NCBI GenBank assembly: GCA_045617845.1
Contig: JAZLJL010000014.1
Location: 1 to 64,000, forward strand
DNA length: 64,000 nt
Source of the DNA: UBA1181 sp045617845
GTDB taxonomy: Bacteria > Bacteroidota > Bacteroidia > Bacteroidales > Paludibacteraceae
Reading direction: 5' to 3'
In this document: piece by piece, positions 1 through 8,039 of the stretch
Layout: every line of letters begins with the position of its first letter
Position numbering within the stretch: the first letter of the stretch is position 1
Notes under the pieces: model-generated
The model's database searches: none
The model's input: only the letters and a program-made list of their open reading frames with translations
What the model was told of the DNA's origin: nothing
Made by a program: the position numbers and the translations under genes

Positions 1-482
1 GCAACAGATCTAATGTGTATCTTTGCTCCCGAGTTAACTGTTTGTACATGAGCAATACAAATGTAGTTTACTTTCGGGAGGGGACGAAGAATCTCCTCCT
101 TTTTTTGCATTTGTATTTGCACTTCTAATTTGAACTTAGGATTTGTATTTGCACTTCTAATTTGAACTTAGGGTCTTTATCCGAGCTTTATTGATTGATT
201 TTTGGCATGGAAGGGATTAATTCTTACATTTGTTTGACATTCATAGACAATTCAATTTTTATGTGTTCCTCATTTATATGAATGATGTTAACTTATAACC
301 GATTGAATCGACGACGGAACAGATGACCGAAAGGCCTCGTTTTGTCAAGACAATGAGTATGGCGGGTTTCCCGGTTACATCAACATTGGCTCTCAGCCGG
401 GCATCTTGCGAATCTTAGGCGCATAATAATTATGGGAAGTGGGTGTGTCGCCCAATCGATTAATAGTCAAAGATGTAGTGAA
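1..482. other. non-coding or decayed region at window start
   Basis: No convincing complete gene is visible. A weak terminator-like hairpin (GGAGG at 77-81, CCTCC at 95-99, followed by T's to 106) could end a gene outside the window. A stop-free + strand stretch at 307-426 ends in a protein-like string (GGFPGYINIGSQPG) but has no upstream start, so it may be a gene remnant or chance. The tandem 32-bp duplication inside it is listed separately. Confidence 0.4.
109..172. repeat. perfect tandem duplication, 2 x 32 bp
   Basis: Positions 109-140 and 141-172 are identical 32-bp units placed head to tail in the AT-rich intergenic region. There is no coding signal and no further copy in the window. 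The likeliest origin is replication slippage or a small local duplication. Confidence 0.85.
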
Positions 483-887
483 ATGAAGAAGATATATGTT
501 TTCCCCCTATTGTTGGTCGTCTATTGCCTCCTTTTGTTTTTGTGCAGGGAGCGTGTCTCTTGTGATGCCATATGTAGTTTCTTCACTTGTAATTGTTCTG
601 GAGAAGGAGAGGAAAGCTGGTTCCATATCGATTCTATCGAGAATCAGCGATTTGATTATGTGGTAGGTGAGGATTTTGATTCAAGGCGATTCGGGTTCCT
701 CACCAATGATCAGAAAATAGAAAATGGTGATCAAGTGACGTTCCCCGTCGAAATTCTCTCTTTTCGTTTGTGTGGTCGAAGAATCTTCCCTAGAAGTTTC
801 TTTTCCTTTGGTCCGATGAAGTCAAGGAACGGGAAGGCAATCATGGGGAAAAAAGGGAAGGGGACAACCTTAGTTGGAATGAAATAA
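483..887 (+). CDS. hypothetical protein with N-terminal membrane/signal segment
   Basis: I do not recognise a family. Starting at the ATG at 483 gives 134 residues opening with Lys-Lys and a hydrophobic run of about 15 residues (YVFPLLLVVYCLLLFL), which is a signal peptide or membrane anchor. A cysteine-rich stretch follows (about residues 27-38) and then a polar, basic C-terminus. The frame stays open back to 432, but an upstream start would put a polar 17-residue extension before the hydrophobic segment, so 483 is preferred. It lies 9 bp before the next small membrane protein and may be co-transcribed with it. The C-terminal 30 residues are low-complexity and basic, so a frameshift near the end cannot be excluded. 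Confidence 0.45.
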   Translation: MKKIYVFPLLLVVYCLLLFLCRERVSCDAICSFFTCNCSGEGEESWFHIDSIENQRFDYVVGEDFDSRRFGFLTNDQKIENGDQVTFPVEILSFRLCGRRIFPRSFFSFGPMKSRNGKAIMGKKGKGTTLVGMK

Positions 888-896
888 ATTGATGCC

Positions 897-1265
897 ATGA
901 AGGGATTAAAAAAAATAATGTTTGTTCTATGTTATGCGGTTGCGTTATTGATACTGCTTTTGATAAAGTGCTGCGTAGTAAATATGGACATGGGTGATTA
1001 TTTCCTTGTGTTTGTCTTTTTTTCGTTCGCTTATATAATATTGGTTGCCAGTATGGTATTAATCGCCTTCCTTCCTGTTCGGCGTATTAAGAAGCCGACG
1101 ATGGTGGCTTGGGTTACCGCATCGGTTTTAACCATTGGTTCTCTGATTCCTTATTTTTTACTTTTTACGTATGTGCAATATTTCGGAAGATTATGTTTGG
1201 TGGATATCTTCTTTTTTCTGTTTGTCTGTTTGTTCCGTTCGTTGGCGAAGGCATGGTTGGATTAG
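897..1265 (+). CDS. hypothetical small integral membrane protein
   Basis: The 122-residue protein is almost entirely hydrophobic, with about four membrane spans near residues 5-25, 32-60, 68-90 and 97-115, separated by short basic loops (RRIKKP). This topology is typical of small polytopic inner-membrane proteins, but there is no motif that names a family. It starts 9 bp after the preceding gene and is followed by a strong hairpin at 1299-1331, so the two genes probably form a small operon. Function unknown. Confidence 0.5.
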   Translation: MKGLKKIMFVLCYAVALLILLLIKCCVVNMDMGDYFLVFVFFSFAYIILVASMVLIAFLPVRRIKKPTMVAWVTASVLTIGSLIPYFLLFTYVQYFGRLCLVDIFFFLFVCLFRSLAKAWLD

Positions 1266-1298
1266 GCATCTGATTTTTTTTTTCAAGGTAAACAATAT

Positions 1299-1345
1299 GA
1301 AAGCGGGCTCTGTCATTTTGAGCCCGCTTTCGTTCTGTTTCATTT
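1299..1345 (+). terminator. intrinsic terminator after small membrane gene
   Basis: A perfect 12-bp stem (1299-1310 with 1320-1331) and a 9-nt loop are followed by a T-rich tract. A run of T's at 1274-1283 just upstream would serve the opposite strand. Confidence 0.7.
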
Positions 1346-2044
1346 CTCCGTAGGTAGAAGGTGCGTTGTTTTCCTTTCGAAAAATCCTTTCGGAAAATTT
1401 GCATATCTCGTCGGAATGTTATACCTTAGGGGTAATTACACATTAACACTGAATGTAAACTTACAAAGTATGTCTTAGAGGAGACTGCTTGGGACAAGTG
1501 GTCTCCCCTTTTTCGGAGCTTTGTAAATTCAGAGTATATTTTTTCAGGCGTTGGGAGCCTTTATTAATCCCAGCCGGGCATACCCCGGCACACCCACGAT
1601 AGTAGGAATGAAAGGAATAAGGTTATTCCGCATAATGCGGGACTGGATATTTTGTGTCCATGCCATTGGATAATCCTTGTTCGGGCCATTAGACGGGATG
1701 TGGATTTCCGTCAAGAGGATGTGTCATGGTGATGGTCTGATAGAGTCCACATCGATAGTTGGAGATAGAGATGATAGTGTGATTTTACGCTTGGATGCAA
1801 ACGGTAAAAAGTGGGGTTTTCGTTGATTGTTTAATATGATTTAATTAATGTTGGATAAAAATAATGTTATATTATATAAAAAACCAGAAAAAAATATGAT
1901 AATATACAAAAAACATGTATATTCGCATATCAAACTCAATAATTGGTAAAATAAATATCTATTAATATGTATGTGATGGATATTGCTTATTGTTATATTA
2001 TATAATACGTTATAAATAAAATAAATATACAAAAATATCAAACC
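1346..2044. other. long intergenic region, very AT-rich toward 2044
   Basis: I see no supported gene. From about 1820 to 2044 the sequence is almost only A and T, unlike its surroundings, and leads straight into the large gene at 2045. No exact TAnnTTTG box is found close to that gene's start. A stop-to-stop frame of about 56 codons on the minus strand (about 1544-1713) translates to plausible protein-like sequence but lacks a normal start, and could be a fragment of a lost gene. Confidence 0.4.
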
Positions 2045-5000
2045 ATGAAAATCAATGTGGATTTATTACGCTCGGCGCAAGAAAAGTTTCTGGAACCAAT
2101 AGGAGATGAGGAGGAAATAAGCTTATTGTCAGTAAAGGAGCTTAGACAAAGAGTTTTTGCTTCCTCGGATTCGTCTTATAATAATTTTACGGAAGCTGAA
2201 TTAAGGGCGGTAAAGGAATATATAGTTGAGCACGGAAACAGTTCTAGGGAATATAGTTTTTCACGTTTTGTCACAGTCGATACGATAGAAGCCGTACTTC
2301 GTGAGTTTGATAAAAAGGTAGATGCGAAAGGTGACTTGTTGCCTATCAAGGGAATCAGTAAAGTAATGCAGGCTCGTCTTCGGTCAAAGCTTCATATTAA
2401 TGATGCCGCCACTCTTCTATACAGAGGCAGGACAATTGCGGGAAGGAGAGAAATTGCGGCTCGAATCGGAGCCAATCTCACGGATGTTGACTCATGGGTG
2501 AAGCAGTCCAATTTATGGCAATTGGAAGGCATGACTGCGGATATGGCCTACCTATTAGTTTTGATAGGGGTAAGGCATGTCAGTGATTTGAGCAACGTAG
2601 ATGTGGCCAAGGCTATCCCTTATATGAAAAGTCTTAGTAGGACATTAACGGATTTTTCGTGTGACGAGGATTTGTTAACGTCTTTGATTTCTTCGGCAAA
2701 AGCATTTGCGCAATATTCCGTGTCCATTTCTGCCAGAGAGTGCCAACGGCAATTTGATGCGGTAGCAGAGAATTTTAAGGAGAGAATACGTAATACAGAT
2801 AAAAAAATATCTTTTGAGGATTTCGAAAGATTCCAACAGAGTATAAAGGATATTTTTGCTAGAGAAACAAGGGAAGAGAATGTCAGGTTGGGAGCTACTG
2901 AGATTGAAACTTTAGACGGGACTCCAACATATCTGTTTGTTGATGGTTTTGATTATGGGAATGCTAAATTGGGGAATGTGAATTCTTCGATAGTATCTAA
3001 CGGACTACGGTTGTTGATCAATACATGTGAGACACTACCATTCCCAAGTGTGGTGAGTGGTCAATTAGTATGCCAAAAACATTCCAATGGATTTTGTGAT
3101 AATCTATGTAATGCACAGATTGAAATCATTAGCGGTATCGTCTCCACTCTGGAGGATGATGTATTGGATCAATCATTGTCCACATACACAGATAGCGAAG
3201 GTAATTTCATTCTTTGCTTACCATCGTCTTATAGTCTTAAGGATTACATCAGGATAACTGTAACAAAAAACAATAAGCAACAGACTTTTGTAAAAAGCAG
3301 AACGGAATTTCTGAAGTCCATGCCATGCTTTAACGAGTTCAACCAAAAGGATGAAGATTTCATAAAGGCGTATAAAGATTTGTTCCCTTATGTCAAGTTG
3401 AATGCCGACGTGGATTTCAACACAATAGGAGATGGGTCAGAGAGCAATAGAACTGAGAAGGAAATCGAGGCTATATACGAATATGCGGAGGCACTAAGGA
3501 AAGAGTATGTTAGGAATTTGTCTGATGACGACAGAACGGCGAAATTAGGTTCTTTGAATTTGTTGGACGACATTTTCGAAGACAAGATAGCGACCGTAAC
3601 CGATTCGGGGAATGCTCTTCCGTCTGTCCGTTTGATGGGAAGTGAGGCTGATGATTTCGACGAGGAATCCACCAATAAGATCATCAATTTGAATTGTGAT
3701 TCTGCTCCTGTTGAGAGTTTCTCATATTGTATGTTGCAGAGATTGATTGCCCCTTCACTGAGTATGAAGGATGTGAATGGGAAGGAGATGACATGTGAAA
3801 GGGAAAATATTTCTAGTCCACTTGATGTTGATTCCTTAAAGGACGCTTTTATTAATAATAGTTCTTCATTCCCTTTGGCAAGTACTTTAGGGATGGGATA
3901 TGTCCTTAATATGCATCAGGGATGGCTCCCTGATGGTTTTTCTCTTGGCTCTCTTCTTTATTCCTTGGTGTTGGCTCCGGGTGAGGAGCAAAAGCTTATA
4001 GTAAGGGAGAATACCCAAAGCTATTTGTTGACTGACGAGGCGTTAGGAGCGGATAGTGATAAAGAGTCGTATATGCGTTCCGATAGAAGTGATGTCCAGG
4101 CTTTATACAATTATGGTGCGCAGTTGACTTCCGATGCCAATTCTTCTTATGATTATAGCACGAAGGCATCTTCATATGGAGGTGGAATAAGTGGATCGGG
4201 TGGAATGGCGGGTATTTTTGGCCTTTCAGGTTCTTTCAGCGGCGCAAGTTCAAAGAGTAGTGGAAACGCTAGTTCTGCTGCGTCTCAGACGAACAATCAG
4301 GATGAAGCTTCTTTCGCGGCGCAAACATTTCAGAATAATATCCGTACCGCATCGGAAAAATTATCTCAGTCCACTAGGGTCAGTATGAGTATTGCCACCA
4401 GCGCGCAGTCTGATTCTGTCGCAACGAAGGTGATCGCAAACCATAACCATTCGCATGCGATGACAATCCAATATTGGGAGGTCATGCGTAACTATAAGTT
4501 GGAGACTAACGTCGATAGTGTTGACCTTGTGTTGTATGTGCCTTTGAAACCGATTCAATTTTTGCCCGTCGGACAGAGTTTTGTTTATGGCGAAACGGAG
4601 TCCTCTGTTCTCAATTCGGAATCAGAGGAGAAAACGTTTGGTAAGGCTGAATTTAAAAACAGGTACTCTGTAGTGCTAAAGCATGCTACTGCTCTCTCTT
4701 CGGCTCTGCCGTATAAGTATCGTTCGGGATTGAATCTGATCCAGCAATTTGCCGCTACTCCTAATTGGGAAATGGAACCTTCTAGTGGTTCGACCAGAAA
4801 AATAGGATTCTATACGAGTGGCTTTTTCTTGGAGAATGATGACATAACCATCAATCTAGTGTTGAAAAACGGCAAAGGGAAAATTCATGGTGAGGTGAAA
4901 TACGACAGATTGAAGTTGCCTAACATCTTTACGACAAGAGCTGATCTGCAGAAAGCAATCACTGAGGTTTGGAAAGGAAATCCCGGCTATGTTTCCGAAT

Positions 5001-7048
5001 GTATCCAGAAGCGTGTTGACGATATGAATAATAGATTCGTAATATCATATGAAAAAGGTGAAAAGAAGTTGAATTTCAAGGTGGGAAAAGGTCTTGATGA
5101 TTATTTCAAATTCGATGTAATGGAAGGGGGCTTGGCGTTCTATGAATTTTTCCGCGATGAATCTATCGAAATGGGGTCTTGGGGATATTTTTATAGGAAT
5201 AAGTATGCAGGGGATGAAAAAATAAGTGAAAAAGATGACGAGGTTGTTGATTGTTCTTTGAAGACCCCGGTAAGTTCTCCGCTTTCTTGTGTTTTTGAAG
5301 TGCCGTCGAATGTAAATGATGATGACATTAACTATGTGGAGGTGATTTATAATCGCAATCCGATAAGTTATACATTGAGTCGGGGATTCTCCCAATTGGA
5401 TGAGAATCAGATAAAAGCTTGTGTTGAAATGTACGAAGAGAAGTTTTACAATGCAAGGAATAATAAAGACAATGAAAATGAAGAGATTAAAATTGAACAT
5501 TATAAATCTCTGTTACCGGAATCATTCAGGAATACTAGTGTAAACCTTACTTCGTCGTCGCTTCGTTCGCTAGGTAGTATGAAATTAGCGGATATGAAGT
5601 TTGGTGTTGGGGAGACTTCCGATACGCTTTCTCAGGCAACTATTTCTATGCCGAGTGTTATTTTCGGTTTGGAATCTGGTACGACAAAGTTGTCTGTCGT
5701 TCCCATGGCGAAGACATTGCATACTAGTGAATTCCAAAAGATGGAAGAGACCTTCCAACATATTGTATCCAATGGAATAAAATTCTCCCAAGTAATATGG
5801 AATGGTTTGACGGAGAATGAACGTGTTATTCTCCTTGAGAAATTTAATCTTAATTTGTCTAATGAGGATGTCAAGAAACTAAAAGCTGACGCTTCCGATT
5901 CAGAGGTTCAAATTCCTTTATTGAATTGTATTAATGTGAAGAAGGTGTTAGGTTATTATGGAAACTGTATGTTATTCCCGTTCACGTTCCCTGAGGAGCT
6001 TTCAGAACAGCTGGGTATGACTGCCGCTGATTTGCAAAACAGGATCTACAGATTCCATGTGAATGGCTTTAAGGCTCCAACCACAAGGATTTCGATTCCA
6101 ACCAAAGGTATGGTCGGAGAAGCTGTCCTTGGAGAGTCTAATGTTAGTGAGAAGATTGATATTACGCGTTTTTGGAATTGGCAGGATTCTCCAATCAATA
6201 GTATGGAGCTCAATAATAATTATCTAAATGGCGAAGATTATTTGGATAATAAAAAGACGATGGAGATTAAGGCTTTGAATTTGGCTAACGCAGAGGCTGC
6301 GACTCCAATTACAGATGTTAATTATCTTTCCGATTTAATATCTAAACGTCCTGCGACATTCAATGACATCACAGGTCTTGACCAACTAAAGGATGTCCTC
6401 AGTGAGGGAGCGTCAAAAACTAGTGACAATTTAAGTTCTGTGATGACCTCTAATCAAGCGATGACTCAAAATGCGTTGGATTCTTTGACTCAAACGCAGA
6501 AGAGCCAAATAGAGGCGGAATCTAAGAAACAAGAGACTGCGGCTTCCCTCTTATCGACTTTGTTCGGAGGCAAAAATACCTCGGCAGCCGCTAAATCGGC
6601 AGCTGATTCGACGAAAAAAGAAACTGGTGGTGATAAGCCGGGACAAACTAATTCGAAACCAGGTGAGTCTACTCCAAAACAAGGGGAGACCCCTACTGTA
6701 GAATCAACTTCTACTAATAATAGCGCTTTCTCTGAAATGTTCGCTAGTTTAGGTGATAATGCTAAGATGAATCTTGTCTCTTCTTTGTTTGGTGCCGCTA
6801 TCGGGAATGATTCTCTTTCTTTGTCAGATCAAGTGAATTCAAGCGAATCAAATAATTCATCTGAAGTTGAAGCGCTCAAACAGCAAGTTGCTGAGCTTTC
6901 AAGTCAGTTGACAAGCGAATCAAATAATTCATCTGAATTTGAAGCGCTCAAACAGCAAGTTACTGAGTTTGCGAGTCAGTTGAAAGAATTGTCTTCAAAA
7001 GTAGCTGAACAAATTTTGCAGCAGCTGGATACAGATGCAGATGCATAA
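2045..7048 (+). CDS. giant DUF4332-containing protein of unknown function
   Basis: The protein has 1667 residues, no signal peptide and no obvious membrane span. Residues about 97-190 look like a DUF4332 helix-hairpin-helix region (KGISKVMQARL, then WVKQSNLWQLEGM, then LIGVRHVSDLSNVD). Residues about 335-420 read as a CnaB/carboxypeptidase-regulatory-like beta domain. A central region contains GWLPDGFSLG (about 629), the phrase LAPGEEQKL, a Gly/Ser-rich stretch (about 712-750) and a conserved-looking NHNHSHAMTIQYWEV (about 799-813). The C-terminus carries an Asn/Ser-rich linker and a duplicated coiled-coil heptad region. DUF4332 is an inferred structural domain only, so no catalytic role is claimed. 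It is followed 53 bp later by a small partner gene. The codon choice is more AT-rich than in the housekeeping genes, which suggests an accessory origin. Confidence 0.8.
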   Translation: MKINVDLLRSAQEKFLEPIGDEEEISLLSVKELRQRVFASSDSSYNNFTEAELRAVKEYIVEHGNSSREYSFSRFVTVDTIEAVLREFDKKVDAKGDLLPIKGISKVMQARLRSKLHINDAATLLYRGRTIAGRREIAARIGANLTDVDSWVKQSNLWQLEGMTADMAYLLVLIGVRHVSDLSNVDVAKAIPYMKSLSRTLTDFSCDEDLLTSLISSAKAFAQYSVSISARECQRQFDAVAENFKERIRNTDKKISFEDFERFQQSIKDIFARETREENVRLGATEIETLDGTPTYLFVDGFDYGNAKLGNVNSSIVSNGLRLLINTCETLPFPSVVSGQLVCQKHSNGFCDNLCNAQIEIISGIVSTLEDDVLDQSLSTYTDSEGNFILCLPSSYSLKDYIRITVTKNNKQQTFVKSRTEFLKSMPCFNEFNQKDEDFIKAYKDLFPYVKLNADVDFNTIGDGSESNRTEKEIEAIYEYAEALRKEYVRNLSDDDRTAKLGSLNLLDDIFEDKIATVTDSGNALPSVRLMGSEADDFDEESTNKIINLNCDSAPVESFSYCMLQRLIAPSLSMKDVNGKEMTCERENISSPLDVDSLKDAFINNSSSFPLASTLGMGYVLNMHQGWLPDGFSLGSLLYSLVLAPGEEQKLIVRENTQSYLLTDEALGADSDKESYMRSDRSDVQALYNYGAQLTSDANSSYDYSTKASSYGGGISGSGGMAGIFGLSGSFSGASSKSSGNASSAASQTNNQDEASFAAQTFQNNIRTASEKLSQSTRVSMSIATSAQSDSVATKVIANHNHSHAMTIQYWEVMRNYKLETNVDSVDLVLYVPLKPIQFLPVGQSFVYGETESSVLNSESEEKTFGKAEFKNRYSVVLKHATALSSALPYKYRSGLNLIQQFAATPNWEMEPSSGSTRKIGFYTSGFFLENDDITINLVLKNGKGKIHGEVKYDRLKLPNIFTTRADLQKAITEVWKGNPGYVSECIQKRVDDMNNRFVISYEKGEKKLNFKVGKGLDDYFKFDVMEGGLAFYEFFRDESIEMGSWGYFYRNKYAGDEKISEKDDEVVDCSLKTPVSSPLSCVFEVPSNVNDDDINYVEVIYNRNPISYTLSRGFSQLDENQIKACVEMYEEKFYNARNNKDNENEEIKIEHYKSLLPESFRNTSVNLTSSSLRSLGSMKLADMKFGVGETSDTLSQATISMPSVIFGLESGTTKLSVVPMAKTLHTSEFQKMEETFQHIVSNGIKFSQVIWNGLTENERVILLEKFNLNLSNEDVKKLKADASDSEVQIPLLNCINVKKVLGYYGNCMLFPFTFPEELSEQLGMTAADLQNRIYRFHVNGFKAPTTRISIPTKGMVGEAVLGESNVSEKIDITRFWNWQDSPINSMELNNNYLNGEDYLDNKKTMEIKALNLANAEAATPITDVNYLSDLISKRPATFNDITGLDQLKDVLSEGASKTSDNLSSVMTSNQAMTQNALDSLTQTQKSQIEAESKKQETAASLLSTLFGGKNTSAAAKSAADSTKKETGGDKPGQTNSKPGESTPKQGETPTVESTSTNNSAFSEMFASLGDNAKMNLVSSLFGAAIGNDSLSLSDQVNSSESNNSSEVEALKQQVAELSSQLTSESNNSSEFEALKQQVTEFASQLKELSSKVAEQILQQLDTDADA
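6841..6984 (+). repeat. in-frame tandem repeat, 2 x 72 bp (24 residues)
   Basis: Units 6841-6912 and 6913-6984 are nearly identical and encode two copies of a 24-residue coiled-coil module (SESNNSSE-EALKQQV core) at the C-terminus of the giant protein. Being in frame, the duplication lengthens the coiled coil without disrupting it. Confidence 0.85.
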
Positions 7049-7101
7049 TAATGATATTTAATTAGCTTTCACTTAAACGGAAGTTCAAATAAACAGGAAT
7101 T

Positions 7102-7365
7102 ATGAATAAAAAAACAGATTATAATGAATTGATTAGTCAGGTGATTAGTCAGTTAGGTGATATAACAACATTAACGGAACAATCGAATGCCATGCAGAAA
7201 GCAGCTGCTGCAGACCAGAAGGTAAATCCTCGGTCTCCTGCTCCTGCAAATATCACTCAAATGGGCGGATATATTAATTTGATGCTGAAAATGCAGAAGA
7301 AAAAAATGATAGAAGAAAAAACATTACAAAAAACACTTGAGTCAATCATAGGATTGAAATCATGA
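7102..7365 (+). CDS. small helical protein, probable partner of upstream giant protein
   Basis: This is an 87-residue, charged, Gln/Lys-rich protein with no signal peptide. It looks like two helical segments (residues 1-35 and 52-85) joined by a Pro-rich linker (NPRSPAPAN). It begins 53 bp after the stop of the 1667-residue protein, on the same strand and with the same AT-rich character, and no terminator is seen between them, so co-transcription and interaction are plausible inferences. No family is recognised. The ATG at 7102 is the only reasonable start. Confidence 0.55.
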   Translation: MNKKTDYNELISQVISQLGDITTLTEQSNAMQKAAAADQKVNPRSPAPANITQMGGYINLMLKMQKKKMIEEKTLQKTLESIIGLKS

Positions 7366-7903
7366 ACGTCGATGGGGTAGGCGGTGATACTGGCTGAGTG
7401 GTGCGTTGGAAGTTGTGTACATGGAGATTACTATGACTGCGATCGACAAAGTTATCAATTAGCTAGAAAGGCATACCTAACATTTTATGCATTAAGATAG
7501 GAAGTGAAAGCATGTTTTTAGGTAATATGGTGTCCTAGGCTTTATGGCGAATCGAAGTGGCAAACGGAGTTTTGGTTTTTTATTTGATGTTATGGATAAT
7601 TGCGTCGGGCTGTTTGTTTTCTATTTGGTTCTTTCAGTTCGTTGAATGTATTGGTTTCATCGGGTATATAAGCTGTGCGAAGAATGCAATTGGGATAGCA
7701 AGACGTTGCCGAGGATTGCTGGTGGGAATTTGGATTTTTCCTATGCTAGGGATATGAATCCGGTCTTGGTGTAAGGGGCTTAGGGGAGTAGAGGAATCTA
7801 TGTAGATCCTAGGTCTCTGGTTGAGGTAATGCGCGCCCATAGGAGTAGAGCCTTTTATGTGGTTTATATGTCGACCCTATAATGAATTTTAAGTGAATTT
7901 TGG

Positions 7904-7932
7904 ACCGTGTCGGAAACGACACGGTTTTTTTT
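7904..7932 (+). terminator. intrinsic terminator with GAAA tetraloop
   Basis: A perfect 9-bp GC-rich stem (7904-7912 with 7917-7925) closed by a GAAA loop runs directly into eight T's. It is the likely end of the giant-protein operon, although it lies about 540 bp downstream of the last stop. Confidence 0.8.
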
Positions 7933-7973
7933 GTCTCTATTCTTCCATATATGTTGTTTGATTTCATAATGCG

Positions 7974-8008
7974 CTCCATACCATTCTTGGATGAGGAATG
8001 GTATGGAG
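7974..8008 (-). terminator. stem-loop downstream of the MscS gene
   Basis: A perfect 13-bp inverted repeat (7974-7986 with 7996-8008) with a 9-nt loop lies 31 bp beyond the stop codon of the minus-strand channel gene. The following T-tract is poor, so it may protect the 3' end rather than terminate on its own. Confidence 0.5.
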
Positions 8009-8039
8009 TACGTTATGTTGTGGGTTATCCCCCTTCTGC

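Larger units (their letters stand above)
7366..8039. other. intergenic region between convergent genes
   Basis: No gene is supported here. The only + frame of any length (about 7557-7757) encodes an atypical Trp/Ile/Phe-rich sequence without a ribosome-binding context. The region ends in two strong hairpins (7904-7932 and 7974-8008), which fit the convergence of the + operon with the minus-strand channel gene. Confidence 0.5.

Noticed and set aside
1841..2041. 66-codon minus-strand frame in the AT-rich gap
   Set aside because: The translation is almost only Ile, Tyr, Asn, Phe and Leu, as expected from AT-rich non-coding DNA.
7557..7757. 66-codon + strand frame after the giant-protein operon
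   Set aside because: No ribosome-binding context, odd composition, and no neighbour link. The region looks intergenic.
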